Shown here: piece after piece, positions 21,101-29,106 of the stretch
How positions within the stretch are numbered: the stretch's first letter is position 1
How the letters are laid out: each line of letters starts with the position of its first letter
Origin: Vibrio atlanticus
Lineage (GTDB): Bacteria > Pseudomonadota > Gammaproteobacteria > Enterobacterales > Vibrionaceae
DNA: 64,000 nt
Assembly: GCF_024347315.1 (NCBI RefSeq)
Contig: NZ_AP025460.1
Coordinates: 3,038,001-3,102,000, forward strand
Reading direction: 5' to 3'
Notes under the pieces: model-generated
What the model saw: only the letters and a program-made list of their open reading frames with translations
The model's database searches: none
Told to the model about the DNA's origin: nothing
Translations under genes and position numbers: made by a program

Positions 21101-21914
21101 TTAGATTCGCGCTTGCTTGTGGCATGTCGATCTCGAGAGATGAAACGTTCACAGAGTGCCCACCAGCTTGCGCTTCGAGTCCAAGATGGTTCACCACAAT
21201 TGGCGTTTCTTGTTCTAAGGTAAAACGGTTGAGATCAAAACGCTCAAGTACAACCTGCAAAGGAATCCAAACTTCAGGCAACTCGATAGCTGTCTTAGCT
21301 GCAGTATCTGGCTCGACGATTTCTGATTGTGGGTCTTCAGTAGACTCTGCAAGTTTAACCTTAAGATCATTGAATAAGGTTGGAGATACTGTCAGCTTTT
21401 CCCCCTGCATACTCAGGGCAGTAGAGAACAAACCCCATTCAATTTCATGACCTAAGATATTCAGTTTGATATCAGATAAAGCGATTCGATTAATGACGAT
21501 TGGTAGTGGTGTTTTTACCGATGTTACGGGCGGAGTAGGTTCTGCCTCTTCTGTAGAAGCTGGAGGCAATTCAGTAAGTGCAAAGTCCAGCCCTTGAATC
21601 GCTAAGCGGTCAACACAAACTTTAGGGTCGAGCAGACAGCGCGGATTGATAGCCAATGCCAAATTTTCAACCTTGGTATCGATATGTAGACTATCATCTT
21701 TAAACTGAACATTGTTAAGCGTAAAGCTTGGGAAAAGAGCGCCTTTAGTACTTTCCACTTTCAGTTGTGGCAATGCTTTTTCGGCGCCCCACAACACAGT
21801 ATTCAACCCCGAATTGGTGAACAAAACAAAACCTAGTAGGGCGATTAACAATAGCAAAATCGACGTCAATGAAATCGACGCCCACTTTATACACTTACCC
21901 ACCACTTTGATCAT
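18156..21914 (-). CDS. tamB: Translocation and assembly module subunit TamB
   Basis: A 1252-residue AsmA-like protein (formerly YtfN/DUF490). An N-terminal membrane anchor (residues about 10-32) is followed by a very long periplasmic beta-rich body and the conserved C-terminal TamB domain, ending in a beta-strand with terminal aromatic/charged residues (LLYQFEFE). With TamA it spans the periplasm and is implicated in outer-membrane protein insertion and in phospholipid transport. Its first four bases overlap the end of tamA. Confidence 0.97.
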   Translation of the reverse strand: MIKVVGKCIKWASISLTSILLLLIALLGFVLFTNSGLNTVLWGAEKALPQLKVESTKGALFPSFTLNNVQFKDDSLHIDTKVENLALAINPRCLLDPKVCVDRLAIQGLDFALTELPPASTEEAEPTPPVTSVKTPLPIVINRIALSDIKLNILGHEIEWGLFSTALSMQGEKLTVSPTLFNDLKVKLAESTEDPQSEIVEPDTAAKTAIELPEVWIPLQVVLERFDLNRFTLEQETPIVVNHLGLEAQAGGHSVNVSSLEIDMPQASANLTTKVELKGGYPLELSLDALVKETDLAGQKLSLKAQGSVAKLSLDSQFSELIEATLSGDIQPLEPTLPFDLLLEGGQAQWPLTGKSDYQAAIKKFKADGSLDGFNVQLKGEADGKEIPALAIDLQGKGTTEQIELERLKLKTLGGELNGVVKANWKKLVNWQAEVSIQNIQPGLQWPEAEGNISGSIVTTGELTEAGGWAIELPKLDIEGILREYPLDIKGQLSASDRSASGEPKLKTSGLSLAHGVNSIKAQGQLDKQWGMGVAINFPQLDKSVPELTGKVMGNIQLSGPTKEPKVDLALNVDKVDWNNEATLESLSLNGSVVPLPLPEAQADLVLKAKNLTYQDQSVESIGLTVSGGEKKHTVTLDVISDIVSTSLAISGELIQKPSLIWDGSLDRVKITTQQGPWVLDKPVAIKADVDKQFADVQAHCWKQASSSVCLDEDIRAGKSGEAKIAINQFDFDQIKTFVPKETELQGLVNVKAHAKWSEQGEPEVTVSVDMPKGQVIQQVGEPITLGWESVALNAQLKDNKLDADFKLDVSDNGDLSGTVSLPDILVEDKMVDAAIKLTTFHLDFLQPILGEYSLLKADLESDLQVKGSLMHPQVFGQFSVDGIQVKGDVTPVDVKDGRIALDFDGYSAKLDANIETPDGHLDIEGGGDWQDLKAWHSNVRVFADELMVDIPPMVKVKVVPDMTIDVTPELAKITGDIALPWGRIVVEDLPPSAVGVSSDQVILNKDLEPENEDTIPFNVMTNINISIGDDFKLSAFGLEGDLVGKLNVAQKDQGPFITGEVNIVDGTYQSFGQDLLIEEGKILMNGPPDQPYVAINAVRNPDNTQDDVTAGIRVTGPATEPTIEIYSDPAMPQANALSYILRGQDIDGESNGSMTTTLIGLSLAKSGKVVGEIGEAFGVQDLQLDTAGSGDDSQVTVSGYILPGLQVKYGVGIFNSLGEFTVRYRLMQDLYVEAVSGLDSAVDLLYQFEFE

Positions 21915-23623
21915 AATTCTGGCCCTAAACTAAAGTGCAGTTGGAACTCATCACCTTTTTTCGCATCTAGACCCCAAGCAAAATCTAAACTCACAGGACC
22001 GACGGGGGACGCCCAGCGAATCCCTACACCAGTACCATGTTTCCACTCTGGCGTGTCATTGAATGCATCACCAATATCGTAGAAAGCCGCTCCCCACCAA
22101 TTCCCAACTAAGCGATATTGGTATTCAAACGAACTGGTTGCAATGAATTTCGCACCCGTTAGTGCACCACTTTCATCTCGAGGAGAGATAGACTCATAGC
22201 CATAACCACGGATGCTATTATCACCACCCGCAAAAAATCTTAAAGAAGGAGATAACTTATCAAATTCGTCCGCAAAGTTTCCGCCGAATTGAAGGCGGGT
22301 TAAACCTCGGTGGTTATTACCAATGCTTCGAATCCATGCGGTTTGCCCTTGAAAACGTACGACTTGGGTTTCAGATAACAAGGTATCATCAGCCGCTTCA
22401 ACCATGATGGTTTGTTTATCGCCCCACATCGGCATTGAACCGCCTCGGGTTCGAGTGCGTGAGAAAGAGACACCTGGCAACACAAACTGCGCCAAATCGT
22501 CTTGTAAACCTTGTTTATAGTTTTCGACTAGGTATCGAATGAATACCGTGCGTTGCCAACCATTATCTAGACGCCAGTACCTTTCTAAGGCTAAGTTTGA
22601 CTCCAAACTCTTGGTATCACGGTTATCCAGATTCTTCATTCCATACTTAATTTGATAGTAGTCATTAAGCACGTCATCCAATGGGATTTTATAAGCCGCC
22701 GTAATCGTCTGCTCAGGCTTGGAGATCGATAAACTACTATTAAAACTATGACCTTTCTCATTAACCCAAGGTTTCTTCCATTTAAGGGTACCTTTTACAC
22801 CCAAGTCTGTTGATACACCGATACCCGTTTCAATTTGGTTCCGCGCTTGCGGAGCAAGGCTTACCTTCATCGGAATTTCTCGACCTTCACCCAATTGACT
22901 TAAATCAGGCTCAACAAAGACTGAAGAGAACCAATCCGTATTGGAAAGGTTTTGGTTGTATTCGCCAACTTTGGTTATCGAGTAAGGTTCGCCATCTTCA
23001 AATGGTTTAAGTGACTGCACCTTTTCTTCTTCTATTTGGCTACCAGTAACCTGAGTAGAGCCAAAGTGATAACGAATACCACTGTTATAATGAAGGCGGA
23101 CATAAGCGCGGTTTAATTCAGGAGCGACTTCTAGTTTGCTAAGATCATACGCCCCATCGAAGTAACCTTTCGCTAATCCAAGGTTGCGGATCGATGATTT
23201 TAAAGAGTCATAATTACCATGATTCAAAATCGAACCTTTAGACAACTTGCTCTTAGCTATCAAGGCCAAAAAATCAGGATCATCTTTGGCTTCACCAGTC
23301 AGAACAATATCTGAAGCATAAATAACAACTGGCTCTCCCGGCTCAACCGTAACAGTCAATTCGGTATCATCTTCAGAATGAGTAAATGTGATATTAGGTT
23401 GGTAGTAGCCTAATGCATTCAACGCTTCTTTGATCATCGACTCCAAGCGAGATTGGAACCTCAATGAAACCGAATACTCTTCTTCAGGAATCGCACTCAG
23501 ATAAGCATCCACATTATCTGCAAGCGCGCCGTCCAACCCTTTAGTTTCAAGGGAAACGTCAGCAAAAGCGAGCGTCGATGACAGTAGAGTGCCAATCAGA
23601 ACTGGTAAAGTTTTTCTTATCAT
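21911..23623 (-). CDS. tamA: Translocation and assembly module outer-membrane protein TamA
   Basis: A 570-residue Omp85-family barrel. A signal peptide ending about residue 21 (LAFA) is followed by three POTRA domains (to about 260) and a 16-strand barrel. The barrel holds the Omp85 motif GGDNSIRGYGYESISP and the closing segment WASPVGPVSLDFAWGL with a final LHFSLGPEL strand. It is the partner of TamB; the overlapping tamA-tamB arrangement is typical. Confidence 0.97.
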   Translation of the reverse strand: MIRKTLPVLIGTLLSSTLAFADVSLETKGLDGALADNVDAYLSAIPEEEYSVSLRFQSRLESMIKEALNALGYYQPNITFTHSEDDTELTVTVEPGEPVVIYASDIVLTGEAKDDPDFLALIAKSKLSKGSILNHGNYDSLKSSIRNLGLAKGYFDGAYDLSKLEVAPELNRAYVRLHYNSGIRYHFGSTQVTGSQIEEEKVQSLKPFEDGEPYSITKVGEYNQNLSNTDWFSSVFVEPDLSQLGEGREIPMKVSLAPQARNQIETGIGVSTDLGVKGTLKWKKPWVNEKGHSFNSSLSISKPEQTITAAYKIPLDDVLNDYYQIKYGMKNLDNRDTKSLESNLALERYWRLDNGWQRTVFIRYLVENYKQGLQDDLAQFVLPGVSFSRTRTRGGSMPMWGDKQTIMVEAADDTLLSETQVVRFQGQTAWIRSIGNNHRGLTRLQFGGNFADEFDKLSPSLRFFAGGDNSIRGYGYESISPRDESGALTGAKFIATSSFEYQYRLVGNWWGAAFYDIGDAFNDTPEWKHGTGVGIRWASPVGPVSLDFAWGLDAKKGDEFQLHFSLGPEL

Positions 23624-23835
23624 GTTTAATTGGTGAAGAAGTTATCAATACGTTAATAAGTGAAAAGAAATCATACCGCTAAAACGACATTGAGTCTGCA
23701 ATAAATCCGGCAATAACACGGTCTAATGTAAAGACTTAATCAATATTAACCGGCCGTTAATATGAGCCTCCAGTTAATATAAACCTAGATCTAATGTTAA
23801 CTAACGCGGTAAGCGTATGCGAAAAGGAATATAAC

Positions 23836-24465
23836 ATGCTAAACAAACAACAACTGGTTTCCGCAGCAACCGCATTACCGGGAAATGCTGACCCAATCCG
23901 AATCACTGAGCGCCATTTCGTCAATCAAACTGACTTGCTCAATGCTCCTACGGGTTCTCAACAAGAAGTCCTACTTGGTATGGGATGCTTCTGGGGAGCT
24001 GAGCGTTTGTTCTGGCAGTTGAACAGCGTTATTTCAACATCTGTTGGCTACTCTGGTGGATACACGATCAACCCCACTTATGAGCAGGTATGTAGCGGAC
24101 AAACTGGCCATACCGAAGTCGTTCGTGTCATTTTTGATAGCGAACAAACATCTCTCGCTCAAGTACTTGAAACCTTTTGGGAGCGTCATGACCCAACTCA
24201 AGGGATGCGCCAAGGCAACGATTTAGGGACTCAATACCGTTCTGCGATATACACCTTCAGCGAAGAACAACAGACTATCGCTGAGCATTCTAAACGTGAA
24301 TACCAACGAGCAATGACTGAATCATTAGGCAACGAAATCACAACGGAAGTTCTGCCAGCTGGAAAATATTTTTTCGCAGAAACCTACCACCAGCAATACC
24401 TAGCTAAAAATCCGAATGGTTATTGTGGATTGGGTGGAACAGGTGTGTGCTTCCCTCCGCAATAA
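23836..24465 (+). CDS. msrA: Peptide-methionine (S)-S-oxide reductase MsrA
   Basis: A 209-residue enzyme repairing oxidised methionine. The catalytic motif GCFWGAE places the nucleophile at Cys51; resolving cysteines lie in the tail, in [18 protein letters not shown]. The frame is open from 23794, but the ATG at 23836 is preferred because AAGGA lies eight bases before it and the product begins MLNKQQLVS like homologues. It is divergent from tamA, as msrA is from ytfM in E. coli. Confidence 0.97.
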   Translation: MLNKQQLVSAATALPGNADPIRITERHFVNQTDLLNAPTGSQQEVLLGMGCFWGAERLFWQLNSVISTSVGYSGGYTINPTYEQVCSGQTGHTEVVRVIFDSEQTSLAQVLETFWERHDPTQGMRQGNDLGTQYRSAIYTFSEEQQTIAEHSKREYQRAMTESLGNEITTEVLPAGKYFFAETYHQQYLAKNPNGYCGLGGTGVCFPPQ

Positions 24466-24471
24466 TGTGTT

Positions 24472-24633
24472 ATACCAATCACAGTAAGTAAGTGATCATA
24501 AATAGCGCAGGAAAAATGCTTGAGAACAAGGCAGAAATTTTCGATAAGTAGTTATTCTACAATCAAAATTTCTAACGATGTTATCGAGTGTTTTAACCAG
24601 CTAGGATGAACAGTTATTTACTACGATTGGTAT
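24472..24633. repeat. MITE-like repeat, copy 1
   Basis: This noncoding element of about 160 bases begins ATACCAATC and ends GATTGGTAT. The outer 30 bases at each end form an imperfect terminal inverted repeat (AGTAA, TAA, TCAT and TAG shared). The middle contains GATAAGTAGTTATTCTACAA and a hairpin-like TTATCGAGTGTTTTAAC. A second copy, with an extra internal stretch of about 14 bases, lies at 29950-30124 in the same orientation. There is no reading frame, so any movement would depend on enzymes encoded elsewhere. Confidence 0.85.
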
Positions 24634-24656
24634 TAGTCATACAAACTAGAACAACA

Positions 24657-24700
24657 TCCATTAAAAAAGGGCTTCCGCTAGGAAGCCCTTTTTTAATGGA
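24657..24700. terminator. Perfect 20-bp palindromic bidirectional terminator
   Basis: A perfect 20-bp stem (24657-24676 and 24681-24700) surrounds a GCTA loop. Its inner part GGGCTTCC/GGAAGCCC is GC-rich, and A- and T-tracts lie outside, so it works as a terminator for msrA on one strand and ytfK on the other. Confidence 0.92.
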
Positions 24701-24736
24701 AATCTATTTGACGCAATGCAAATCTATAATAGTCAG

Positions 24737-24937
24737 TTACACCGGCAGCGCAGCAATGGTGCCGTTAACCTCTTTAAAAATAGTGAGCTTTTGTTTGTCT
24801 GAAACTTCAGGAAGAAGCACCTTGCCTTGGTCGAAGCGAAACTCTCCGATACCCTCTATAGCAAACTGGCCTTTGAACAGGACTTTAACGAAACGCGCCA
24901 CCTGATGTGGACGATAAGTAGAAAATTTTCTTAACAT
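24737..24937 (-). CDS. ytfK: YtfK-like protein, DUF1107 family
   Basis: A 66-residue cytosolic protein. It shares with E. coli YtfK the pattern F-x2-Y-x-P-x-QVA, VK-x-LF-x-G, G-x-F-x-FD-x-GK-x-L-x-P-x-V-x-DK and EVN, with almost the same length. E. coli YtfK binds and stimulates the (p)ppGpp synthetase SpoT during phosphate or fatty acid starvation; a similar role here is inference. GAGG precedes the ATG. Its position between msrA and ytfJ agrees with the ytf cluster of E. coli. Confidence 0.88.
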   Translation of the reverse strand: MLRKFSTYRPHQVARFVKVLFKGQFAIEGIGEFRFDQGKVLLPEVSDKQKLTIFKEVNGTIAALPV

Positions 24938-25189
24938 AATACAACCTCAATTCCATTTGAGTACTACAGCCACGTACCTGAACACCAACGTATTCAAAGC
25001 ACATTAAATCGCTAATTCCTTTAGCAAACAGCAAGATAATCTATTGTTCATCTCGATATTGATGCATTATACCTTTTGGTAACAAGCCTGCAACTTATTT
25101 CCACGCCGTACGATAAAAAAGTTAAAGAGGCATTTTTCAAATTTCATATTATACTTCCAGAGCAAACCAATAAGCGGAACAAAAATATA

Positions 25190-25741
25190 ATGAAAAACAA
25201 AACTCTACTGGCTTTTTTAGCCGCAGCCTCTCCACTTTTCGCCAATGCTCATAATCTATCAGTCGGTGCAACTCTGCCTGCTGTCGATGTTAGCAACTAT
25301 GGTGAAATCGTACTAAACGACGGAAATACTGGATATCAAGCTTGGGCAACCAATGATCTTCTAGGTAAAGTTCGCGTCGTTCAAGCTATTGCTGGCCGTA
25401 GCAGCTCGAAAGAGCTCAACGCACAACTGATGGCAGCCATTACAGCATCGAAATTCGCAGAAGACAGCTACCAAACCACTACCATCATCAACCAAGATGA
25501 TGCGATTTGGGGAACTGGATCTTTTGTTAAATCGTCAGCAGAAAGTAGCAAAGAAGAATTTCCATGGTCTTCTATGGTGCTAGATGAAGACGGAATCGTA
25601 GCGTCATCATGGGCTTTAAAAGAAGAGAGCTCAGCGATTATCGTTCAAGACAAGCAAGGTAAAATATTGTTTGTTAAAGAAGGGGCATTAAACGACTCAG
25701 AAGTCACTCAAGTTATTGAGTTGATTAAAGCGAGCCTTTAA
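25190..25741 (+). CDS. ytfJ: YtfJ-family periplasmic protein
   Basis: A 183-residue secreted protein of unknown function with a thioredoxin-like fold predicted for the family. A signal peptide (about residues 1-19, ending ANA before HNLSVG) starts at the ATG at 25190; the open frame runs back to 25076 but the longer form would bury the signal. LLGKVRVVQAIAGRSSSKE and YQTTTIINQDDAIWGTG match E. coli YtfJ closely. There is no CxxC pair, so it is unlikely to be a normal thiol oxidoreductase. Confidence 0.9.
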   Translation: MKNKTLLAFLAAASPLFANAHNLSVGATLPAVDVSNYGEIVLNDGNTGYQAWATNDLLGKVRVVQAIAGRSSSKELNAQLMAAITASKFAEDSYQTTTIINQDDAIWGTGSFVKSSAESSKEEFPWSSMVLDEDGIVASSWALKEESSAIIVQDKQGKILFVKEGALNDSEVTQVIELIKASL

Positions 25742-25767
25742 TAAGATATTCGCGTCTTTTTCGAGAC

Positions 25768-25802
25768 CTGACCAAAGGATATTGTTATATTATAACAGTA
25801 TC
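25768..25802 (+). promoter_or_regulatory. Zur operator overlapping the zinc operon promoter
   Basis: GATATTGTTATA and TATAACAGTATC, separated by one T, make a near-perfect palindrome at 25778-25802 (11 of 12 positions pair). GTTATA-N-TATAAC is the known gamma-proteobacterial Zur box core. The box covers the spacer and -10 of a likely sigma-70 promoter: CTGACC (25768), 17 bases, TATAAC (25791). Zinc-loaded Zur should repress the operon, and transcription should start near 25803. Confidence 0.88.
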
Positions 25803-25832
25803 CTTTTTTTAATTCTGTGGTTAATCATCCTG

Positions 25833-26123
25833 ATGTGGAAAAACACACCTAATAATGTGAAACGTAAAACAGGCTTCTTGCTTGGGCTGATGCTCATGTT
25901 GAGCGTGTTAGCAGCGACACATATTGTGGATATCGACCCACATCATCACTCTTCACATCACTGTGAGCTGTTTTCGATAAATCAGTTCATAACGGCGCAT
26001 TCACTTCCACAGATCCCAGAGTTCCATTCGGAATTTACTGTCGCAATCACAGAGTCAGTCGTTTCGTTACAGCGCCTGTATTTCGCTTATTTAGCACGTT
26101 CACCTCCTGTAAAGATTTCTTAA
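25833..26123 (+). CDS. Small His-rich membrane or exported protein, DUF2607-like
   Basis: A 96-residue protein with a basic N-terminus (MWKNTPNNVKRKTG), one hydrophobic segment (about 12-29) and then the metal-binding-looking run DPHHHSSHHCE. The frame is open from a TTG at 25782, but that codon lies within the Zur box and promoter, so the ATG at 25833 is chosen although its ribosome site is weak. The histidines and the place as first gene of a Zur-controlled operon suggest zinc handling. I recognise the family only loosely. Confidence 0.75.
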   Translation: MWKNTPNNVKRKTGFLLGLMLMLSVLAATHIVDIDPHHHSSHHCELFSINQFITAHSLPQIPEFHSEFTVAITESVVSLQRLYFAYLARSPPVKIS

Positions 26124-26164
26124 TTACCACTACTTTTTAATTAACCTTTATTCAGGAAAAAAAC

Positions 26165-26980
26165 ATGAAACCTACTATTCTAGCCGTTGTTATCGGTATG
26201 ACTGTCTCTACTAATGTTCTAGCTAACGAAGAATTCCGCTCTCACGAAGCACACGTGCACGGTAAAGTTGAGGTGAACATCGCTCAAGATGGGCAAGAAC
26301 TACTTGTTGAAGTAACAGCTCCCGGCGCTGATGTGGTTGGCTTTGAACATGCTCCAGAAACTGCTGAGCAAAAGAAAGTATTTGAACAAGCGATTGCGCA
26401 ATTAAACAAGCCAGATGAACTATTTGGTTTCAAAAATGCAAGCTGTACTCTGAAGTTCAAGTCGGTGACGAACACCTTGGAAGGCGATCATGATGACCAT
26501 GAAGGCCATGACCACGCAGAGCACGATCATGACGACCACAAAGGCCATGACCACGCTGAACACGACCATGATGACCACAAAGGCCATGACCACGCTGAAC
26601 ACGATCATGATGACCACAAAGGCCATGACCACGCTGAACACGATCATGACGACCACAAAGGCCATGATCACGCAGAACACGACCATGATGACCACAAAGG
26701 CCATGACCATGCAGAACACGACCATGATGACCACAAAGGCCATGACCATGCAGAACACGATCATGATGACCATGAAGGCCATGACCATTCAGAAGGTGGG
26801 CACGGCGAATTCACTGTCGAGTACCATTACCAATGTTCAGATATTGCGAAGCTAGATACCGTGAGCACTCAATGGTTCTCTAAGTTCAGCAACACAAAAT
26901 CAATGACGGTAAACCTTCTAACTGACAGCGCTCAAATTCAAGAAGTGCTTAACGCAGATCGTATTAGTTTTCGATTCTAA
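26165..26980 (+). CDS. zrgA: ZrgA-family zinc uptake protein (DUF2796)
   Basis: A 271-residue periplasmic protein. The signal peptide ends about residue 20 (NVLA, then NEEFRSHEAHVHGK). The DUF2796 parts AHVHGKVEVNIAQDG and SDIAKLDTVSTQWFSKF enclose a central region of seven 13-residue repeats GHDHAEHDHDDHK, giving dozens of His and Asp side chains for Zn2+. In V. cholerae the zrgABCDE genes form a Zur-regulated zinc uptake system; ZrgA is thought to capture zinc. The gene follows a Zur box and is followed by ABC transporter parts. Confidence 0.9.
   Translation: MKPTILAVVIGMTVSTNVLANEEFRSHEAHVHGKVEVNIAQDGQELLVEVTAPGADVVGFEHAPETAEQKKVFEQAIAQLNKPDELFGFKNASCTLKFKSVTNTLEGDHDDHEGHDHAEHDHDDHKGHDHAEHDHDDHKGHDHAEHDHDDHKGHDHAEHDHDDHKGHDHAEHDHDDHKGHDHAEHDHDDHKGHDHAEHDHDDHEGHDHSEGGHGEFTVEYHYQCSDIAKLDTVSTQWFSKFSNTKSMTVNLLTDSAQIQEVLNADRISFRF
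26504..26776 (+). repeat. Seven 39-bp tandem repeats inside zrgA
   Basis: Seven in-frame 39-base units begin GGCCATGACCACGC or close variants and encode GHDHAEHDHDDH followed by K (six times) or E (the last); a degenerate eighth unit (GHDHSEGG) follows. The units differ mainly at third codon positions, so the protein sequence is kept while the DNA drifts. Copy number could change by slippage or recombination. Confidence 0.95.
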
Positions 26981-27014
26981 TCCGTATTAGATTGAATTAA
27001 ACGTAGATACGCAG

Positions 27015-27038
27015 CCAAGTAAGTAGCCACTTACTTGG
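27015..27038 (+). other. Intra-operon hairpin between zrgA and the ABC gene
   Basis: CCAAGTAAGT, loop AGCC, ACTTACTTGG: a perfect 10-bp stem in the 139-base gap after zrgA. No T-run follows. Such hairpins often protect the 3' end of an abundant upstream message or reduce readthrough, which would allow more ZrgA than transporter; that is inference. Confidence 0.75.
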
Positions 27039-27119
27039 TTGTGCAAATCGGTGTGTTCTGGGAATTTATTTTTCTAATAGCTGTCCAGTAAATACACCGC
27101 TTTAATCATTGGAGCTAAT

Positions 27120-27836
27120 ATGTCTTTTGACAGTTCATCACTTGTGGTCAAACTCGAAAATATCAGCTTTCGTTGGAAGCCTGAATTACCCCCAACGCTA
27201 GAGATCCCCTCACTGCATATCCAAGCCCAAGAGCACCTTTTCATCAAAGGGCCTAGTGGTTGCGGGAAATCAACATTGTTAGGGTTACTGACCGGAATCA
27301 ACCAAGCTGAACAAGGCGAAGTATCTATCCTTGGCCAAGACCTCACACAGCTAACACCTCGTCAGAGGGACAAGTTCAGAGCCGATCATATTGGCTATAT
27401 ATTCCAACAATTTAATCTGCTTCCTTACTTGTCAGTGATCGACAACGTGACGCTTCCTTGTCAGTTTTCTAAGATTCGTAAGCAGCAAGTCACTGAAAGT
27501 CAGAACAGCCTGCAAGCAACCGCTCAAGAGTTGTTGCTCAGATTAAAGCTACCTCAAGCTCTAATGGACAAGCCTGTTACCGAGTTGAGCATTGGTCAAC
27601 AACAACGTGTTGCTGCCGCTCGCGCTTTGATCGGCCAACCGAAAATCATTATTGCCGACGAGCCAACCTCGGCTTTGGATCATGACAACCGAGAAGCCTT
27701 CATCGAATTGTTACTAGAGCAAGCAAATCAAGCCGGGTCTACTCTGATATTTGTCAGTCACGATCCAACATTAGAAAAGCTGTTCACCCGAACCATAGAT
27801 TTAAAAACCGTTAACCAAGCTAAGGTTGTCGTATGA
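27120..27836 (+). CDS. ABC transporter ATP-binding protein of the zinc operon
   Basis: A 238-residue ATPase of the LolD/MacB-like class. Walker A GPSGCGKST at 44-52, Q-loop FQQFNLLPYLSV, signature LSIGQQQRVAAARAL (Ile replacing the usual first Gly), Walker B IIIADEPTSALD and H-loop VSHD. The class normally pairs with an FtsX-type permease, which follows directly with a four-base overlap. GGAGC precedes the ATG. It corresponds to the ATPase of the V. cholerae zrg operon. Confidence 0.9.
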   Translation: MSFDSSSLVVKLENISFRWKPELPPTLEIPSLHIQAQEHLFIKGPSGCGKSTLLGLLTGINQAEQGEVSILGQDLTQLTPRQRDKFRADHIGYIFQQFNLLPYLSVIDNVTLPCQFSKIRKQQVTESQNSLQATAQELLLRLKLPQALMDKPVTELSIGQQQRVAAARALIGQPKIIIADEPTSALDHDNREAFIELLLEQANQAGSTLIFVSHDPTLEKLFTRTIDLKTVNQAKVVV

Positions 27837-29092
27837 AAGTAATTACTCACTTAGCCCTAAAAAGCGTACTCAACCGTAAAGCCACCGCTATTCTGACGAT
27901 TCTCACCGTGGCAGTGTCAGTGATTCTATTACTCGGTGTTGAACGTGTAAGAACCGAAGCAAAGAGCAGTTTTGCTAATACGATTTCAGGTACCGACCTT
28001 ATTGTTGGTGGCCGCTCTGGTCAGGTAAACCTACTGCTTTATTCGGTATTTAGGATTGGTAATGCAACCAACAACATCGACTGGAAAAGCTATCAAGAAT
28101 TTAGCCAGCACAATGCAGTAAAGTGGGCGATACCCATCTCATTGGGAGATTCACATAAAGGCTTTCGTGTAATGGGCACTAACCATAGTTACTTTGATAA
28201 TTATCGCTATGGAAGTAAGCAACCACTTACTTTTCAACAAGGCAAAGAGTTCAATCAGCTATTTGATGTCGTGATTGGTGCCGATGTCGCGAAGAAGTTA
28301 GATTACAAGATTGGTGATCACATCATTCTGGCGCACGGTATCAGTGATGTCGCCTTCAGTCGCCACGACAACCTGCCCTTCACCATTGTCGGAATACTCG
28401 CGCCAACCGGCACACCAGTAGATAAAACGGTGCATGTTTCGTTAGAGGCCATTGAAGCGATTCACGTTGGTTGGGAATCGGGGGCTAACCTAGGCCACAC
28501 ACCGAATGCTGAAGCGCTAAAGCAACGTGACTTCCAACCAAAGCAGATTACCGCGATGATGGTTGGCCTTAAATCGAAGATCCAAACCTTTGCACTGCAA
28601 CGAGAAATCAATAACTACCGCCAAGAACCGTTGAGCGCCATTATGCCAGGTATTGCGCTTCACGAATTGTGGGGAATGATGGCCGTAGCAGAGCAAGCAC
28701 TACTGATTGTTTCAGGGTTTGTGGTAATCGCGGGACTGTTAGGGATGCTGAGTAGTCTACTCACTAGCTTGCAAGAAAGACGTCGAGAGATGGCCATTCT
28801 GCGCGCGATGGGAGCAAGGCCTCGTCATGTGTTCGGTTTACTGATCAGTGAAGCAAGTGCCCTAACCTTCCTCGGTATCACATTGGGTGTTGCCGTGTTG
28901 TTTGCGCTAATCGCAGCAGTTGCTCCTATTGTGCAACAAAGTTATGGTATCAACATATCGATATCCGCAATCACACCTCATGAGTGGAAACTGCTTATGT
29001 TGGTGCAAGTTGCCGGAATCATTATTGGCTTTATTCCCGCTTTCAGAGCTTACCGTCAGTCATTGTCTGATGGCATGACTATTCGAATCTAA
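27833..29092 (+). CDS. FtsX-family ABC permease of the zinc operon
   Basis: A 419-residue inner-membrane protein. One N-terminal helix (about 16-36) is followed by a large periplasmic MacB-type domain (to about 280) and three C-terminal helices. The coupling segment between helices 2 and 3 is LQERRREMAILRAMGARP, typical of FtsX/LolC/MacB permeases. Such MacB-type pairs often work by mechanotransmission rather than as channels, so how it aids zinc uptake is open. It overlaps the ATPase gene by four bases and is followed 14 bases later by the DUF3299 gene. Confidence 0.9.
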   Translation: MKVITHLALKSVLNRKATAILTILTVAVSVILLLGVERVRTEAKSSFANTISGTDLIVGGRSGQVNLLLYSVFRIGNATNNIDWKSYQEFSQHNAVKWAIPISLGDSHKGFRVMGTNHSYFDNYRYGSKQPLTFQQGKEFNQLFDVVIGADVAKKLDYKIGDHIILAHGISDVAFSRHDNLPFTIVGILAPTGTPVDKTVHVSLEAIEAIHVGWESGANLGHTPNAEALKQRDFQPKQITAMMVGLKSKIQTFALQREINNYRQEPLSAIMPGIALHELWGMMAVAEQALLIVSGFVVIAGLLGMLSSLLTSLQERRREMAILRAMGARPRHVFGLLISEASALTFLGITLGVAVLFALIAAVAPIVQQSYGINISISAITPHEWKLLMLVQVAGIIIGFIPAFRAYRQSLSDGMTIRI

Positions 29093-29106
29093 AATAGGAA
29101 CCTACG

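Noticed and set aside
24606..24905. 99-residue plus-strand frame
   Set aside because: It runs through the MITE-like end, the 20-bp terminator palindrome and the antisense of ytfK.
26504..26776. CRISPR-like regular repeat array
   Set aside because: Units are contiguous with no unique spacers, and they encode protein in frame.
26420..26855. Long open frames on both strands across the zrgA repeats (122 and 121 residues, very Met/Val- or Met/Thr-rich)
   Set aside because: They are by-products of the 39-bp repeat, whose period is a multiple of three and so leaves other frames open. They lack ribosome sites and family features.
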